A stretch of 64,000 bases of DNA from Zygnema cylindricum (taxonomy: Eukaryota > Streptophyta > Zygnematophyceae > Zygnematales > Zygnemataceae), in the NCBI GenBank assembly GCA_037447655.1, contig JBBHKE010000395.1, positions 121,948-185,947 of the forward strand, given 5' to 3'. This document shows positions 31,330 through 41,036 of the stretch, piece by piece. The notes below the pieces were generated by a model, which had not been told where the DNA came from, did not search any database, and saw only the letters and a program-made list of their open reading frames with translations. Each line of letters opens with the position of its first letter. The first letter of the stretch is position 1. A program made the translations under genes and the position numbers.

Positions 31330-32786
31330 CTAAATTTCTCCAATTTTATGACTTTTTCCGCTCTCATAAATGTCATTTCTTAACCTTATTTTATGAACAA
31401 TCTCTACCGATCCTTCTCTGAATTCATTAATTTTTAAGCCCACATTATTTTCCACCTCCGATGGTAATTTCTCATCTTGTGTGAATTCACCATTTTCTCT
31501 CTCATCATCTTTCTCCCTTACTCTAATTTTCTTGTCATCTTTTCTTTGCCCTTCTCTAAGTTTTGTTTTCAGTTTCGTTTTCTCCATATCTAAAGAATAT
31601 TCTGCTGCCAATTTGAAGTTTAATTTTCTAACCTTCCTTTCTTCAAGTATTTTTTCCCTTTGTAAGTCATTTACACACACCAATCTATCACTCGAAAGAG
31701 TCACAAAAACCGAATTTTTTCCACTCTTTTCTTTCTCTATACTTTCTTCGATAACCACTTTACTTTCAGTTCCTTCCACTTCCACTTTTGGGTGCCCTTC
31801 ACTTCCTTGAAATCCTCCTATTTCAATAACTCCTTTCTTTTGTAAGTTCGTGTCACTCACCAATTTGTCACAGGAAACATTAAAAGTAATCGAATCCTTT
31901 TCTGTCACTTTTTTCTCCACCATCCGAAAAACGCAAATAGTCGGTAAGTAAACGTATTCGTCGACAAAAGGTGTAAGCCTTTTGTCATCGGTCAAGTCAT
32001 GTTTCTCAAACATGAAAGAATTTGGTTCCCTCCTTGTTGATGGTCGAACTCGGTTGTTGTCCCATCCATCTCTAAAGTTTCTTGTATCACATGCACTTTT
32101 ATATGATGGACATACCCTGAAGGTAAGTCCTAAATCATTACAATAAAAACAATTCTTAAGTCCATCTCCGAACTCACTATTACTTTTAATTTTCTGAAAA
32201 TGAGACTTAGATTCCTTCATATTCCTCTCACTTGATAAAACTTTTATACTAGCCTCTTCATCTAAAATAAATCTTCTTGCTAAAGTTAAGCTCCAATCCT
32301 TTTTATCAATTAAAGTCAATCTATCTAATGCACTCTTATATTCTTTAGGTAGGCTTCTCATTAACAAAAGAGCTTGTTGAGCATCAGTAAAGTTTCCTCC
32401 GTCAAGTCATTTTCTACAAACAATAATTCTAGGTCAAGACAATGTTTCTCCATACTACCTCCAACATACTTATATTCAACTATTTTGGTAACATTACTAA
32501 GCCAATGATATACAGAAGTCTTTGCATACATACATTCTAAGTACTTCCATAATTCAGCTGAATTTTTAAAACTTAGGTGTGACATCACCAATTTCTCACT
32601 CAAGGAGTTCTTGATAACCCTTAGACACTCATGATTCTTCATTTTCCATCCATTTGATGTTTCCGCCAAAGTACCATCCACCACATCAATTAGCTCCACC
32701 ATCTCGAAGTAGCTCTCGAGCACCCACTTCTAGTAGTAGTAGTTGTTAGATCCATCAAATATGGGTAGCCATGGGGGTGGGCCCAT
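31330..32786 (-). pseudogene. Gag pseudogene of element D
   Basis: The likely start is the ATG inside the PBS (32784-32786), reading MGPPPWLPIFDG. A TAG interrupts at 32730-32732, and a frameshift near 32395 joins two frames (32361-32723 and 31330-32367). The first holds a copia-like Gag core (SFKNSAELWKYLECMYAK, YVGGSMEKHCLDLELLF). The second continues with LMRSLPKEYKSALDRLTLI and a degenerate zinc knuckle, CFYCNDLGLTFRVC, in which the His is Leu. A Lys/Glu-rich tail of about 250 residues follows and has no recognised domain. It is divergent from the other Gags in this window. Confidence 0.65.
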
Positions 32787-32790
32787 AACT
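32776..32790 (-). promoter_or_regulatory. Primer binding site of element D
   Basis: AGTTATGGGCCCACC on the minus strand, directly after the LTR end GGACAACA. 14 nt match the tRNA-iMet anticodon arm. Confidence 0.75.
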
Positions 32791-34231
32791 TGTTGTCCAT
32801 AGCCTATTTCAGCCCTGGATTACTCTGAAAGCACCACAAACTACCCTCCCTAACAACTGTGATTCAGACAACACTGATTACTCCACAATGAACAAAAGTA
32901 GCTGAACCTGCACCAACACGCAGTGTATTCTAGACAATGTAACTTGCCAAAGTTACAGCCAACTCCACTGAGGCATCCAAAAGATATGAGCTGCAAAGTT
33001 TCCCAAAAACAGGTGACAGCTTACCAAACCAACTAGGTAGACTCCTCACAGATTTCTACAGAAACAGCAGAACAGACAAAAACTACACACACATATAGTT
33101 TCTATATCATAGAACAACTACACATAGTTTCACATCAAAATATCAATCACAATGATCACACTAACAGGTCAAAGATGCAGAAAAACAGTCTGCCATTACT
33201 TTGATAAAACTTAGCTATGATAATAAAAACAAAACTAAGTCCTATATTTTATACTCAACAGAGTTATCTATTGAGCCCTGCACTAATCAATGTACTACAC
33301 GTGTATCTAAGTACAGTACACTAATAAGGACACTGTACGTCAACGGTACGTCTACTGTACCGGAATTACGTCCAAAACCCTAATTATAACTTTTATCCAA
33401 TTTCAATAAAGTAACACTAAAAACTAATTCACTACATACAAATTAAAGTTGTTTCAGATATTTACAGATGGTGGCCGTACATAACTTGTGCCACTTGCTT
33501 TGTCAACATTTGTCGAATTCGTCCAAAAGACTGTACCATTAAAAATGAAATCTCGTTGTAGCAAGTTAGTTGCGCAAAGCGACGCGACTTGCTTAGTCAG
33601 TTGTGGTCCCATCAGATTTCGTCCGTTGTTGATGTACCCGGGATCCAACGACTACATTAACGTCTATATAAGAGTCTTCCGTAATTTGAGGAGCGCCATA
33701 AGATAAATTATGTTTCTTCACGATGGACGACACGCGTCCAATAAAATTGTCCCTTTGTGGCCCCCTCACGAATCTTGTCCGTCAACTCGATTCATATCCG
33801 CCGTTCTTTCTTGCGCCCGTAATCTTTGTCGTGTGCCACTGTATCAAATTCCTCACTGGCAGGATTAGCTTCGATTTCAGTGAGTTCCAGACTTTGTGGA
33901 ACGCCGTAAGATGTAAGGTTTAATTTCTCGATAGACGACACGCGTCCAGCTACTTTATCCGAATGTGTTCCCACTTGAATCGAGTCCGTCGACTCGATTT
34001 GTATCAGCCGTTGATTCCTTTAACCGTACTAGATCATGATCGTACATATACATTTGATCCGCGCCTGCTGATGTTGCGTGTCCCAAGGAAGTACATTTCA
34101 CTCTTTTGTACTGCTACCAATGTCACACTAAATCAGGTCAGTATTACATGACTTAGACCAGATTTATTCTAAGTCCTAAAACTCCCCTCACAGCCTCATT
34201 TACTGAGGACTAAATCTTTCCAATTTCAAGA
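32791..34231 (-). repeat. Element D 5' LTR
   Basis: Left end TGTTGTCCATAGCC. The right end TTTCAAGA has lost the canonical CA by one substitution. Confidence 0.8.
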
Positions 34232-34896
34232 CTTTGATGGTTAATTACCCCTCCTTTGACCTTCATTCCCCCCTCCTTTGACCTTCAATTCCCCCTCTTT
34301 TCACCTTCCTTCCCCCCTCATTTGACCTTCCTTCCCCCCTCCCTTGACCTTCCTTCCCCCCTCTTTTGACCTTCAATTCCCCCTCCTTTGACCTTCATCC
34401 CCCCCTCCTTTGAGCTTGAATTTCCCCTTCTTTGACCTTCTTTCCCCCCTCCTTTGACCTTCCTTCCCCTCTCCTTTAACCCTTATTCCCCCTCCTTTGA
34501 CAATCCTTTCCCCCTCTTTTGACCTTCCTTCCCCCCTCTTTTGACCTTTCTTCCCCCCTATTTTGCCCTTCCTTCCCCTCTCCTTTGCCCTTCCTTTCCC
34601 CCTCTTTTCACCTTCCTTCCCCCGTCCTTTGACCTTCCTTCCCCTATCCTTTGCCCTTCAATTCCCCTTCCTTTGAACTTCCTTTCCCCCTCCTTTGATC
34701 TTCCTTCCCCTCTCTTTTGACAATCCTTCCCCCCTCCTTTGACCTCTTTCCACCCTCCTTTGACCTTCCTTCTCCCCTCCTTTGACCTTTCTTCCCCCCT
34801 CTTTTGACCTTCCTTCCCCCCTCCTTTGACCTTCAATTCCCCCTCCTTTGACATTCATCCCCCCCTCCTTTGAGCTTTTATTCCCCCTCCTTTGAC
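34232..34896. repeat. CCTTTGACC-type minisatellite, right part
   Basis: Continuation of the array at 28636-29278. It runs into the assembly gap, so its true length is unknown. Confidence 0.9.
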
Positions 34897-34906
34897 NNNN
34901 NNNNNN
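34897..34906. other. Assembly gap (10 N)
   Basis: Ten undetermined bases at the end of a tandem array, where assemblies often collapse. The real gap size is probably not 10. Confidence 0.95.
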
Positions 34907-35385
34907 ATAAGTCTGAATGGTATTTCTGGCTTCACAGCGTATCAAGGTATGTCATACAGAAAGAATCTGAACCGAGACACTAATCAAACAAAACACGCTT
35001 CTGTACAAACTAGAGATAAGTAACATCACAGTACACCGTGTACAAACACGTCAGATAATTACAGACGTGGTCGCGGATGATCACCTTCCGTCGGTAGCAA
35101 ATCTTCACCGTCCATCATTTCAAAGTTTCATCCAAGATGAAACTTTTATGCGACACTTCGGTCTTTATGGTAAGTCTGAATAATACGAATGAATCTTTGT
35201 AGAGTGTCTCATTTACCGACACGTGCCTTGAAGTGTGTCACCCCGTGAACTCCCTCATTGTTCACTGTAACATTAATTGTGGTACATACTAAACCAGACT
35301 TTTCACAAAATATTCTAAATATAGAGAAAACACTACCCTCGCCTATGAAGCTTAGTGAGGACTAAAGCTTTCAAAATAACAAAAC
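34907..35385. repeat. Possible diverged LTR fragment related to element D
   Basis: The end TGAGGACTAAAGCTTTC matches the element D LTR tail. The rest is not clearly alignable by eye. No ORF. Confidence 0.3.
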
Positions 35386-35461
35386 GTATCGATCTTACCC
35401 GGATTTTTGGTAATATCCACACTAAAAACCTAATAAAATTGGCCCCGCCAATCTCAAAATT

Positions 35462-35540
35462 TGAGCTGTTGACAACAGTGGTTAATGCATTCACAGCTTA
35501 AGTGAATTGTCGTAAGTTTAAATCCTGGCCGGCTCATCAT
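35462..35540 (+). other. tRNA-like A-box/B-box segment
   Basis: GTGGTTAATGCATT resembles a D-arm/A box and AAGTTTAAATCC a B box about 40 nt later, followed by CTGGCCGGC. There is no pairing acceptor stem, so it is tRNA-like or SINE-like and not a tRNA gene. Confidence 0.35.
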
Positions 35541-36218
35541 TCCCTTTCTTTAACGAGATCGTCCGTCTATCCCTCGATTCTACGAATCTTAACAGAGGGA
35601 GAGGAGACTAGAGGGGTGGAGGGAAAAGTTCGGCAGGAGTTTTAAGAAGTTGAAAGAAAAATGCAAAGTAAAACAAAAAAAGATATCCCCAACCATTAAA
35701 ATAGAAAGAAATGAGTGACAATAACCGACAACAAAATGGGAAACTTATTTATTATCTAATGAAATCGAATCAAATTGATCAGTTTTATCAAATAAATCAT
35801 ATCATTTATACCATGAAAATCGGAAACATAAGCCAAAAAAGATACACAAGAAAAAAAACGAAAAAGAGAAACCTAAAGACAAAAAAAGGGCTGATTTCTT
35901 GACCGCTTTGCTGAGGTCCCATGCCGTCTGGTGAAGCTCCACTTTTGTCGCCATGCAGGCCGCACTCATGTTGCCGCATGTCTGAGCCGTGGGCAAAGGG
36001 AGAGCCATGTTGATGGAAGGGGAAGGAGGGTGGGAAAGAAAGCAAAGGGAAGGAGGGAGGGAAAAAAATGAAGAAATATGGGAGGTAATGTTAAGGGTAA
36101 TTCTCGGTACTGTTTTTCTCTCCTAAATACGTACGTCCACTTTAAAGTTTTTATCCTAAGACTACTTGACCGTACTCCACTTATTAGTGCGTCGTCCACT
36201 TTAGTTTTTTTGTCCTAA
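35541..36218. other. Spacer, nothing recognised
   Basis: A-rich, then purine-rich (35990-36090). A block near 36163-36218 (CCGTACTCCACTTATT) recurs at 43889 beyond the E8 insertion. Short ORFs are not convincing. Confidence 0.4.
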
Positions 36219-36223
36219 GTCCA

Positions 36224-37259
36224 TGTAACTCATAGACATCCATAAGTCCTCAGAGGTAGGCAGCTCACACAAAGCTTCTAGGATAACCCTGACCCTTTTG
36301 TGTTTCAGCAAGAATAACTACCACCGTGGCAGACAAAAACTTTGACCACCTTCACCTTTGTGAAGGGAAGACTCCCTTGAGTCGATAGCAAAAAGAATCT
36401 CTGAATTTGCTCCTCTGAGCAATAAGTTATGAAGGGTCAAAGTTGACCTTTTGTACCGAAGCTCTGTGGGAGAGAGGGTCCAATTTATGAAATTTTTCTA
36501 AGTCCTATCTCTCTCCTAACATCTATCTACTAAAGTACGGCACCAATCATAATACTGTATCGTACAGAAAGGTACAGGTGTCGGAGTACTTTTTGTACGG
36601 TCATTGTACGACATGGACAACAAGTCGGCACATGTCATTTTTGGATTCAATCTTGAAATCCCTAGAGGTGCCGTATTCCAATATGGTTGTGCCACTTGTC
36701 ATTCGATGTGTCGTTGACCGCAAACCGCCAAAAAACTATTCCACGATCTCGGCATGTTTCACAACCCTCCGATTAAAACATATTTCAAGCGTAACCGTCA
36801 TAAATACTTGCGCGAAATTTGTTTCGCCTTCAAAACAAATTGCGCGTTATCCGTTTCGACTATTCCGTACACCGTACATTACAAACTGTTTCTATGTCCA
36901 AATATCCTGTTAAATGAAATAGCCTACGTGTACGGATTTATCTATTTATCAAACCTTATATCGTATAACCTTCATTCTAGTCTAATTGGCTAAGGCTGCC
37001 GGCTACAGGCAGTTTGGACGGCCGGTAGGTACCACGTTCAAATCCTGGGTCCGTCAATAACTATTTTGGTAAATCAACCAATCTAAAGTGTGTCTCCGTT
37101 TGGATACCTTAGGCATCCATGGCTCTATCTCCTTCTCCAACTTTCAGTGACTACGACAAGTGTGGGAGCTAGATAGAGGAGTTAGAGGCATATTGCCTCT
37201 GACTCTTTTCTGCATTTTACTCAACCTATAAAATACTAAAATAGCCTTTAATTTCTACA
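36224..37259 (-). repeat. E8 3' LTR (family B, 1036 bp)
   Basis: Plus-strand ends TGTAACTCATAG and TTAATTTCTACA. It carries the tRNA-like module at 36981-37058 (T-loop-like TTCAAAT) and the CCATGGCTCTATCTCC block at about 37119. It is preceded on the minus strand by the polypurine-like AAAATAAAGAGAG. Confidence 0.85.
36981..37058 (+). other. tRNA-like module in a family B LTR
   Basis: TCTAATTGGCTAAGGCT (A-box-like), then GACGG...CCGTC enclosing CACGTTCAAATCCTGG. TTCAAAT is a perfect 7-nt T-loop consensus. Antisense to the element. Confidence 0.5.
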
Positions 37260-37271
37260 CTCTCTTTATTT

Positions 37272-37894
37272 TCTAGTCACTCTTTATTTTAAGACCACAC
37301 TTCTCTCGGCAGAAAATTAGTTTAGGAGAAGGCACAGGTTTGCTCATCATATCTGCTACCATTTCACTATCTGGTTTATACTCCAAACTGATTATTTTAA
37401 TTTCTACTTTCTCTCTAGCAAAGCTAAGTCTAATTTCCTGTGTTTGGCTTTAAAGTGATGTTTAGGATTGGCAGATATGGCAATGGCAGCCTGATTATCA
37501 CAAAACGCTTTTTGGACACCACTCTTAAGATGACCAAGCTCACCATGCAAAGACTTGACCCACATTAGTTCTTTTATAGCAGAGCAAGAAGCCATGTACT
37601 CAGCCTCCATGGTGGACTAGGCAATGACCTTTTGCTGCTTGCTGCTCCAGCAGCAAGCTCCATCACCCACATACAATACATATCTAGATGTGCATCTCCT
37701 CATAGGAGCATCCCCATAGGTGGCATCACTCCAAGTGGTGATGTCAGTATTGTTCCCACCCAAATGCAACCATAGATCCCTAGTTCCTATGAGATATCTA
37801 AGGACTCTCTTAGCTGCCTCCTAATCTTTCCAGTGGGAGCATTTAGACTCCTACTTAGTACTCCTACAGCTGCGGCTATGTCCGAACGGGTACA
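37272..37894 (-). pseudogene. Copia RNase H fragment (E8)
   Basis: Minus-strand reading gives the RNase H C-terminal half: EAEYMASCSAIKELMWVKSL, DNQAAIAIS and KHHFKAKH, then a broken frame at HMDIR. Upstream TWSDA and YVLYVGDGAC motifs are separated by a stop near 37617. It is cut at 37894 by an inverted family C LTR start. Confidence 0.8.
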
Positions 37895-38490
37895 ATGTTG
37901 ATATTTGAGTATTTTCTAGGTCTGTATTAGGATAGAAAAAGAGCAGAGGCGGTCTGCCTCTAACTCCCCTATCCAAGCCCCCACACTTGTTGTAGTCACT
38001 AAAGGTTGGATAGGGAGCTAGAGCCATGGCTACCTAGGCTCTCTAAAGAAGACAAGGGTTGAAATAGGTAGACTTACCAAAAGTTAGTTGACGGACCCAG
38101 GAATTGATCCTAGTACCTCCCGTCCGTCAATCCGCATTAGCCGTTAGCTCTAGCCGTTAAGTCTAGGACAGATATTATGATATGTAGGGTTTGATAAATA
38201 TATAAATCGTTATTTTTAGATTAATCTGTTAAACGGCTAATAGATACTTAGTACATAGATACAGTTTGATTTAGTACGAAGTACGGTATGTGGACAGAAC
38301 GGATACCGCGCATTTGTTTTGATAGCGAAACAAATACCGCGCATTTGTTTCGATAGCGAAACAAATACCGCGCGTCGAATTTCAGCGGCTAGGATTATAG
38401 CCGGTTTTGATCGAACGGCCACGATAGGCGCCGTGATCACGGAAAAGGCATTTTTGGCGGTTAACGGTCTTTGCCACGTCTGATGACACT
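37895..38490 (+). repeat. Inverted family C LTR, U3 side
   Basis: Begins TGTTGATATTTGAGTATTTTC, the family C LTR start, and runs to CACGTCTGATGA. It has two GCGCGGTATTTGTTTCG hairpin units (about 38305-38375), against three in E6. Confidence 0.8.
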
Positions 38491-38492
38491 GA

Positions 38493-38727
38493 AACTCTGA
38501 GACCTCCATTGGCCCTCAGAGTATGCAGATCCAAAAGAAGCTAATCTAGATAGTGCCGACTCCAAGTTAATATAAACCCAAATGACTGACCCCTTGACAA
38601 TCACAATCCCAATATAGATTCACCCCTGTGAAATAACACTTTTTGTGTGGTCAGTTCCACCACAGAATGCAAAGTTAGAATATGAGATTTGGACACATTC
38701 ACCCACTTTGACTTTCCCTTATAAATG
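38493..38727 (-). repeat. Family C LTR end fused to a family B LTR
   Basis: TGAAACTCTGAGACCTCC and about 235 nt of family C, then an abrupt change at about 38727 to family B (GGTCAAAGTTGACC). This gives a hybrid LTR and a head-to-head junction with 37895-38490. Confidence 0.75.
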
Positions 38728-39103
38728 GGTCAAAGTTGACCTTTTGTACCGAAGCTCTGTGGGAGAGAGGGTCCAATTTATGAAATTTTTCTAAGTCCTA
38801 TCTCTCTCCTAACATCTATCTACTAAAGTACGGCACCAATCATAATACTGTATCGTACAGAAAGGTACAGGTGTCGGAGTACTTTTTGTACGGTCATTGT
38901 ACGACATGGCCAACAAGTCGGCACATGTCATTTTTGGATTAGTTCCTATAATCCCCGACGATGTCGTATTCCAATATGGTTATGCCACGTGTCATTCGAT
39001 GTGACGTTGACCGCAAACCGCCGAAAAACTATTCCACGATCTCGGCATGCTTCGCGGTCGTCCGATTAAAACATATTTCAATCGTAGCCGTCATAAATAA
39101 TTT
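38728..39103 (-). repeat. Family B LTR, first part (E8 5' LTR)
   Basis: Matches 36434-36800 of the 3' LTR up to CGTCATAAATA, where the 4.3-kb insertion starts. The LTR resumes at 43434. Confidence 0.75.
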
Positions 39104-39127
39104 GTCATGCCGCATCGTGTCGGCTGC

Positions 39128-39355
39128 TCACGCGCACGTTATCATGCACGCACGCGCGGTATTCTGCACGCACGCGCAGTATTTCTCACGCACGCGCAGT
39201 ATTTCTCACGCACGCGCGGTATTCTGCACGCACGCGCGATATTTTGTATGCACGCGCAGTTTAAGGCACGCGCGCGCGGTTTTATGCATGCACGCGCGGT
39301 TTTATGCATGCACGCACGATTTTGGCACGCGCGCATCATTTTTGTTCGCACGTGC
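39128..39355. repeat. GC-rich tandem repeat of CACGCACGCGCGGTATT units
   Basis: About ten units of 19-22 bp, alternating CACGCACGCGC with (G/A)GTATTCTG or GGTTTTATG. ORFs across it (Ala/Arg/His-rich) are repeat artefacts. Confidence 0.85.
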
Positions 39356-39825
39356 TATTTAATTCCGATTCATATTTTCAGTTTTTCGTTGAAAGGTACT
39401 AATTTCGTGCGATATGTTTTTATTTCGTGCGTAGGTACACGATTTTGAAAGTTGGATGCGAAACATCGTTTGGGCGATGTGACGCGATTTCAAGTATTTC
39501 GTGCTAGACCTTTTATTTCGTGCGGTATGCTTCGATTCGTGCGTATGCACGCGATTTCGAAGTATGTACGCGGAGTATCGTTTGGAGGCGCATCGCGATT
39601 TCCGGGCGACGCTTCGATACACTATCTATTTATTTAAGTCGGGAACCCATGTAGGTTCGCGCGCACATGTAGTTAGGGAGGGTTTTTACCCTCGGACAGT
39701 GGATTTTGTCAGGCGTACGGCAGACGATGTTGGTCGCCTATTGGCCAACATCTAAAGTAGTTTCATGCATGTGAAGTAGACTAGACGTAGGCTAATTTTG
39801 CTTAGGCCTAACGTAGCCTTACTTA
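39356..39825. other. Spacer with TTTCGTGCG words, no gene
   Basis: Several TATTTCGTGCG repeats and a short inverted pair (TGTTGGTCGCCTATTGGCCAACA near 39729). No convincing ORF. Confidence 0.4.
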
Positions 39826-40521
39826 GGGCGTGTCCCCATGTGTTCAAGTAAGGGTTTTTTTCCGTCGTTTACACAGAAAATGGGACTCCTTACTTGAAAA
39901 TATTACGCCGTACGAAAAATGGGCAAAAACTCAAATACAGTTTGCGTCATCTTGGAACTTGAAAGGTACGACGATTTGGCAGTATTATCATCGCGACCCA
40001 CTTCCACGTCATCTTGACACTTGCAATGAAATCAAATCGCGACTTGCTTTTAATCAAAATTCTACCCTATTGACGAATAGAAATCTTGGGTTGCACGCGT
40101 CAAAAGTTTTCATTTGTTTTTTTGCAGTTGGGAGAATACACGAAAAAAAAATTGTTTGTCCGTTTGCTTATGTTGTCCACTTGTGGGCGTCTACAAATGT
40201 CATTTTGTACACGTAGGCGATTGCTTATGTCGTTCACGTGTGGGCGTCAACAAATGACAGTTGGCGTCAACAATTGTCCCAGTATGTCAGGAGCTCTTTG
40301 CGGCGTACAAATGTCCGCAGTTTGTTCCGAGATCGTTGGCGCCTACAAATGTCAGCAGTTTGGGTTTCGCAAGTATTGGCGACGTGTACAGATGCCACAT
40401 ATTCAAAATAATGAACGCGCAAGTAACGATTCACATAGGCACACTTTAAAAAGTACACCGTAAAATCAGCGCTAAATTCCAAAATAACGTTTCAAAATAT
40501 CGGTTACATGGGGACACGCCC
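39826..40521. mobile_element. Harbinger/Tourist-like MITE
   Basis: Perfect 15-bp terminal inverted repeats, GGGCGTGTCCCCATG and CATGGGGACACGCCC, flanked by the 3-bp duplication TTA (39823-39825 and 40522-40524). GGG-initial ends with TTA duplication are typical of PIF/Harbinger derivatives. At 696 bp it has no transposase. Internal GGCGTC(T/A)ACAAATG subrepeats lie at 40186-40350. Confidence 0.8.
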
Positions 40522-40550
40522 TTAGCCTAATTCTCAGACTTAGAGAATTT

Positions 40551-41036
40551 AGCTTTTGGACAAGAATTTTCTCTTGGCGGCGGAGCTTTTCTCTTGCTCT
40601 CTCTCTCACCGATTTCTCAAGTTTCTTCCTTTCTTTTGCTAGCTAGCTGTAGAGGCTAGATAGTTTACGTACATTCTCTCTTGTAATTCTGCCCACGCTT
40701 TTAATCCACGCGGCTCAAAGCCAGTCCGGAAGGTTTCCCTCCAACTTGTGTCATTTTTGGGAAGTGGTGGATTGGAGTTCGTGTGGAGAAGCATCCGGAT
40801 CCGGCTGCCCTTCCCACGGACAGCTGAACGGTTTGGGTGTTTGTTTTTGTGTTGTTTGTATTTTCGGTTGGGAATGGAAGGGTGAATTTTGGCCGAATTT
40901 TGAGTTTTCCTTGTTTTTGGTTGGAATTATTTATTTTGCTTCGTTGCTTTCGTACGAGATAACTCTTGTAAAGAATACGTTGAAGATCCAAGAGCCTAGT
41001 CGCTACCTTGTGGCTTAGTATTCTTGTCCAAAAGCT
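40551..41036. mobile_element. Small TIR element
   Basis: AGCTTTTGGACAAGAAT at the left and its complement ATTCTTGTCCAAAAGCT at the right form 17-bp perfect inverted ends of a 486-bp unit. No clear target duplication. Confidence 0.55.

Larger units (their letters stand above)
29279..34231 (-). mobile_element. Element D: gag-only, non-autonomous LTR retrotransposon
   Basis: Two LTRs of about 1.44 kb in direct orientation enclose 2064 bp with a gag pseudogene and no protease, integrase or RT. Target duplication CTTTG at 29274-29278 and 34232-34236; the target is itself CTTTG-rich, so chance is possible. It uses the same internal tRNA-iMet PBS as the copia families, suggesting mobilisation by copia proteins. 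Confidence 0.8.

Noticed and set aside
28636-34896. CRISPR-like array
   Set aside because: Units are contiguous with no unique spacers, and the genome is clearly eukaryotic.
34558-34945. Lys/Glu/Gly-rich ORFs near the gap, one crossing the N run
   Set aside because: Same minisatellite artefact; one includes undetermined bases.
35468-35535. Possible functional tRNA gene
   Set aside because: A- and B-box-like words are present, but no acceptor stem pairs and no anticodon arm can be assigned.
39107-39448. Ala/Arg/His-rich ORFs on both strands
   Set aside because: Translations of the CACGCACGCGC tandem repeat.
40261-40463. Candidate genes inside the Harbinger-like MITE (ORFs 39830-40463)
   Set aside because: Overlapping frames without motif; the region contains subrepeats and is bounded by the MITE ends.
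40701-41018. ORFs of 90-96 codons on both strands
   Set aside because: Lie within the TIR element 40551-41036, overlap antisense and show no domain.
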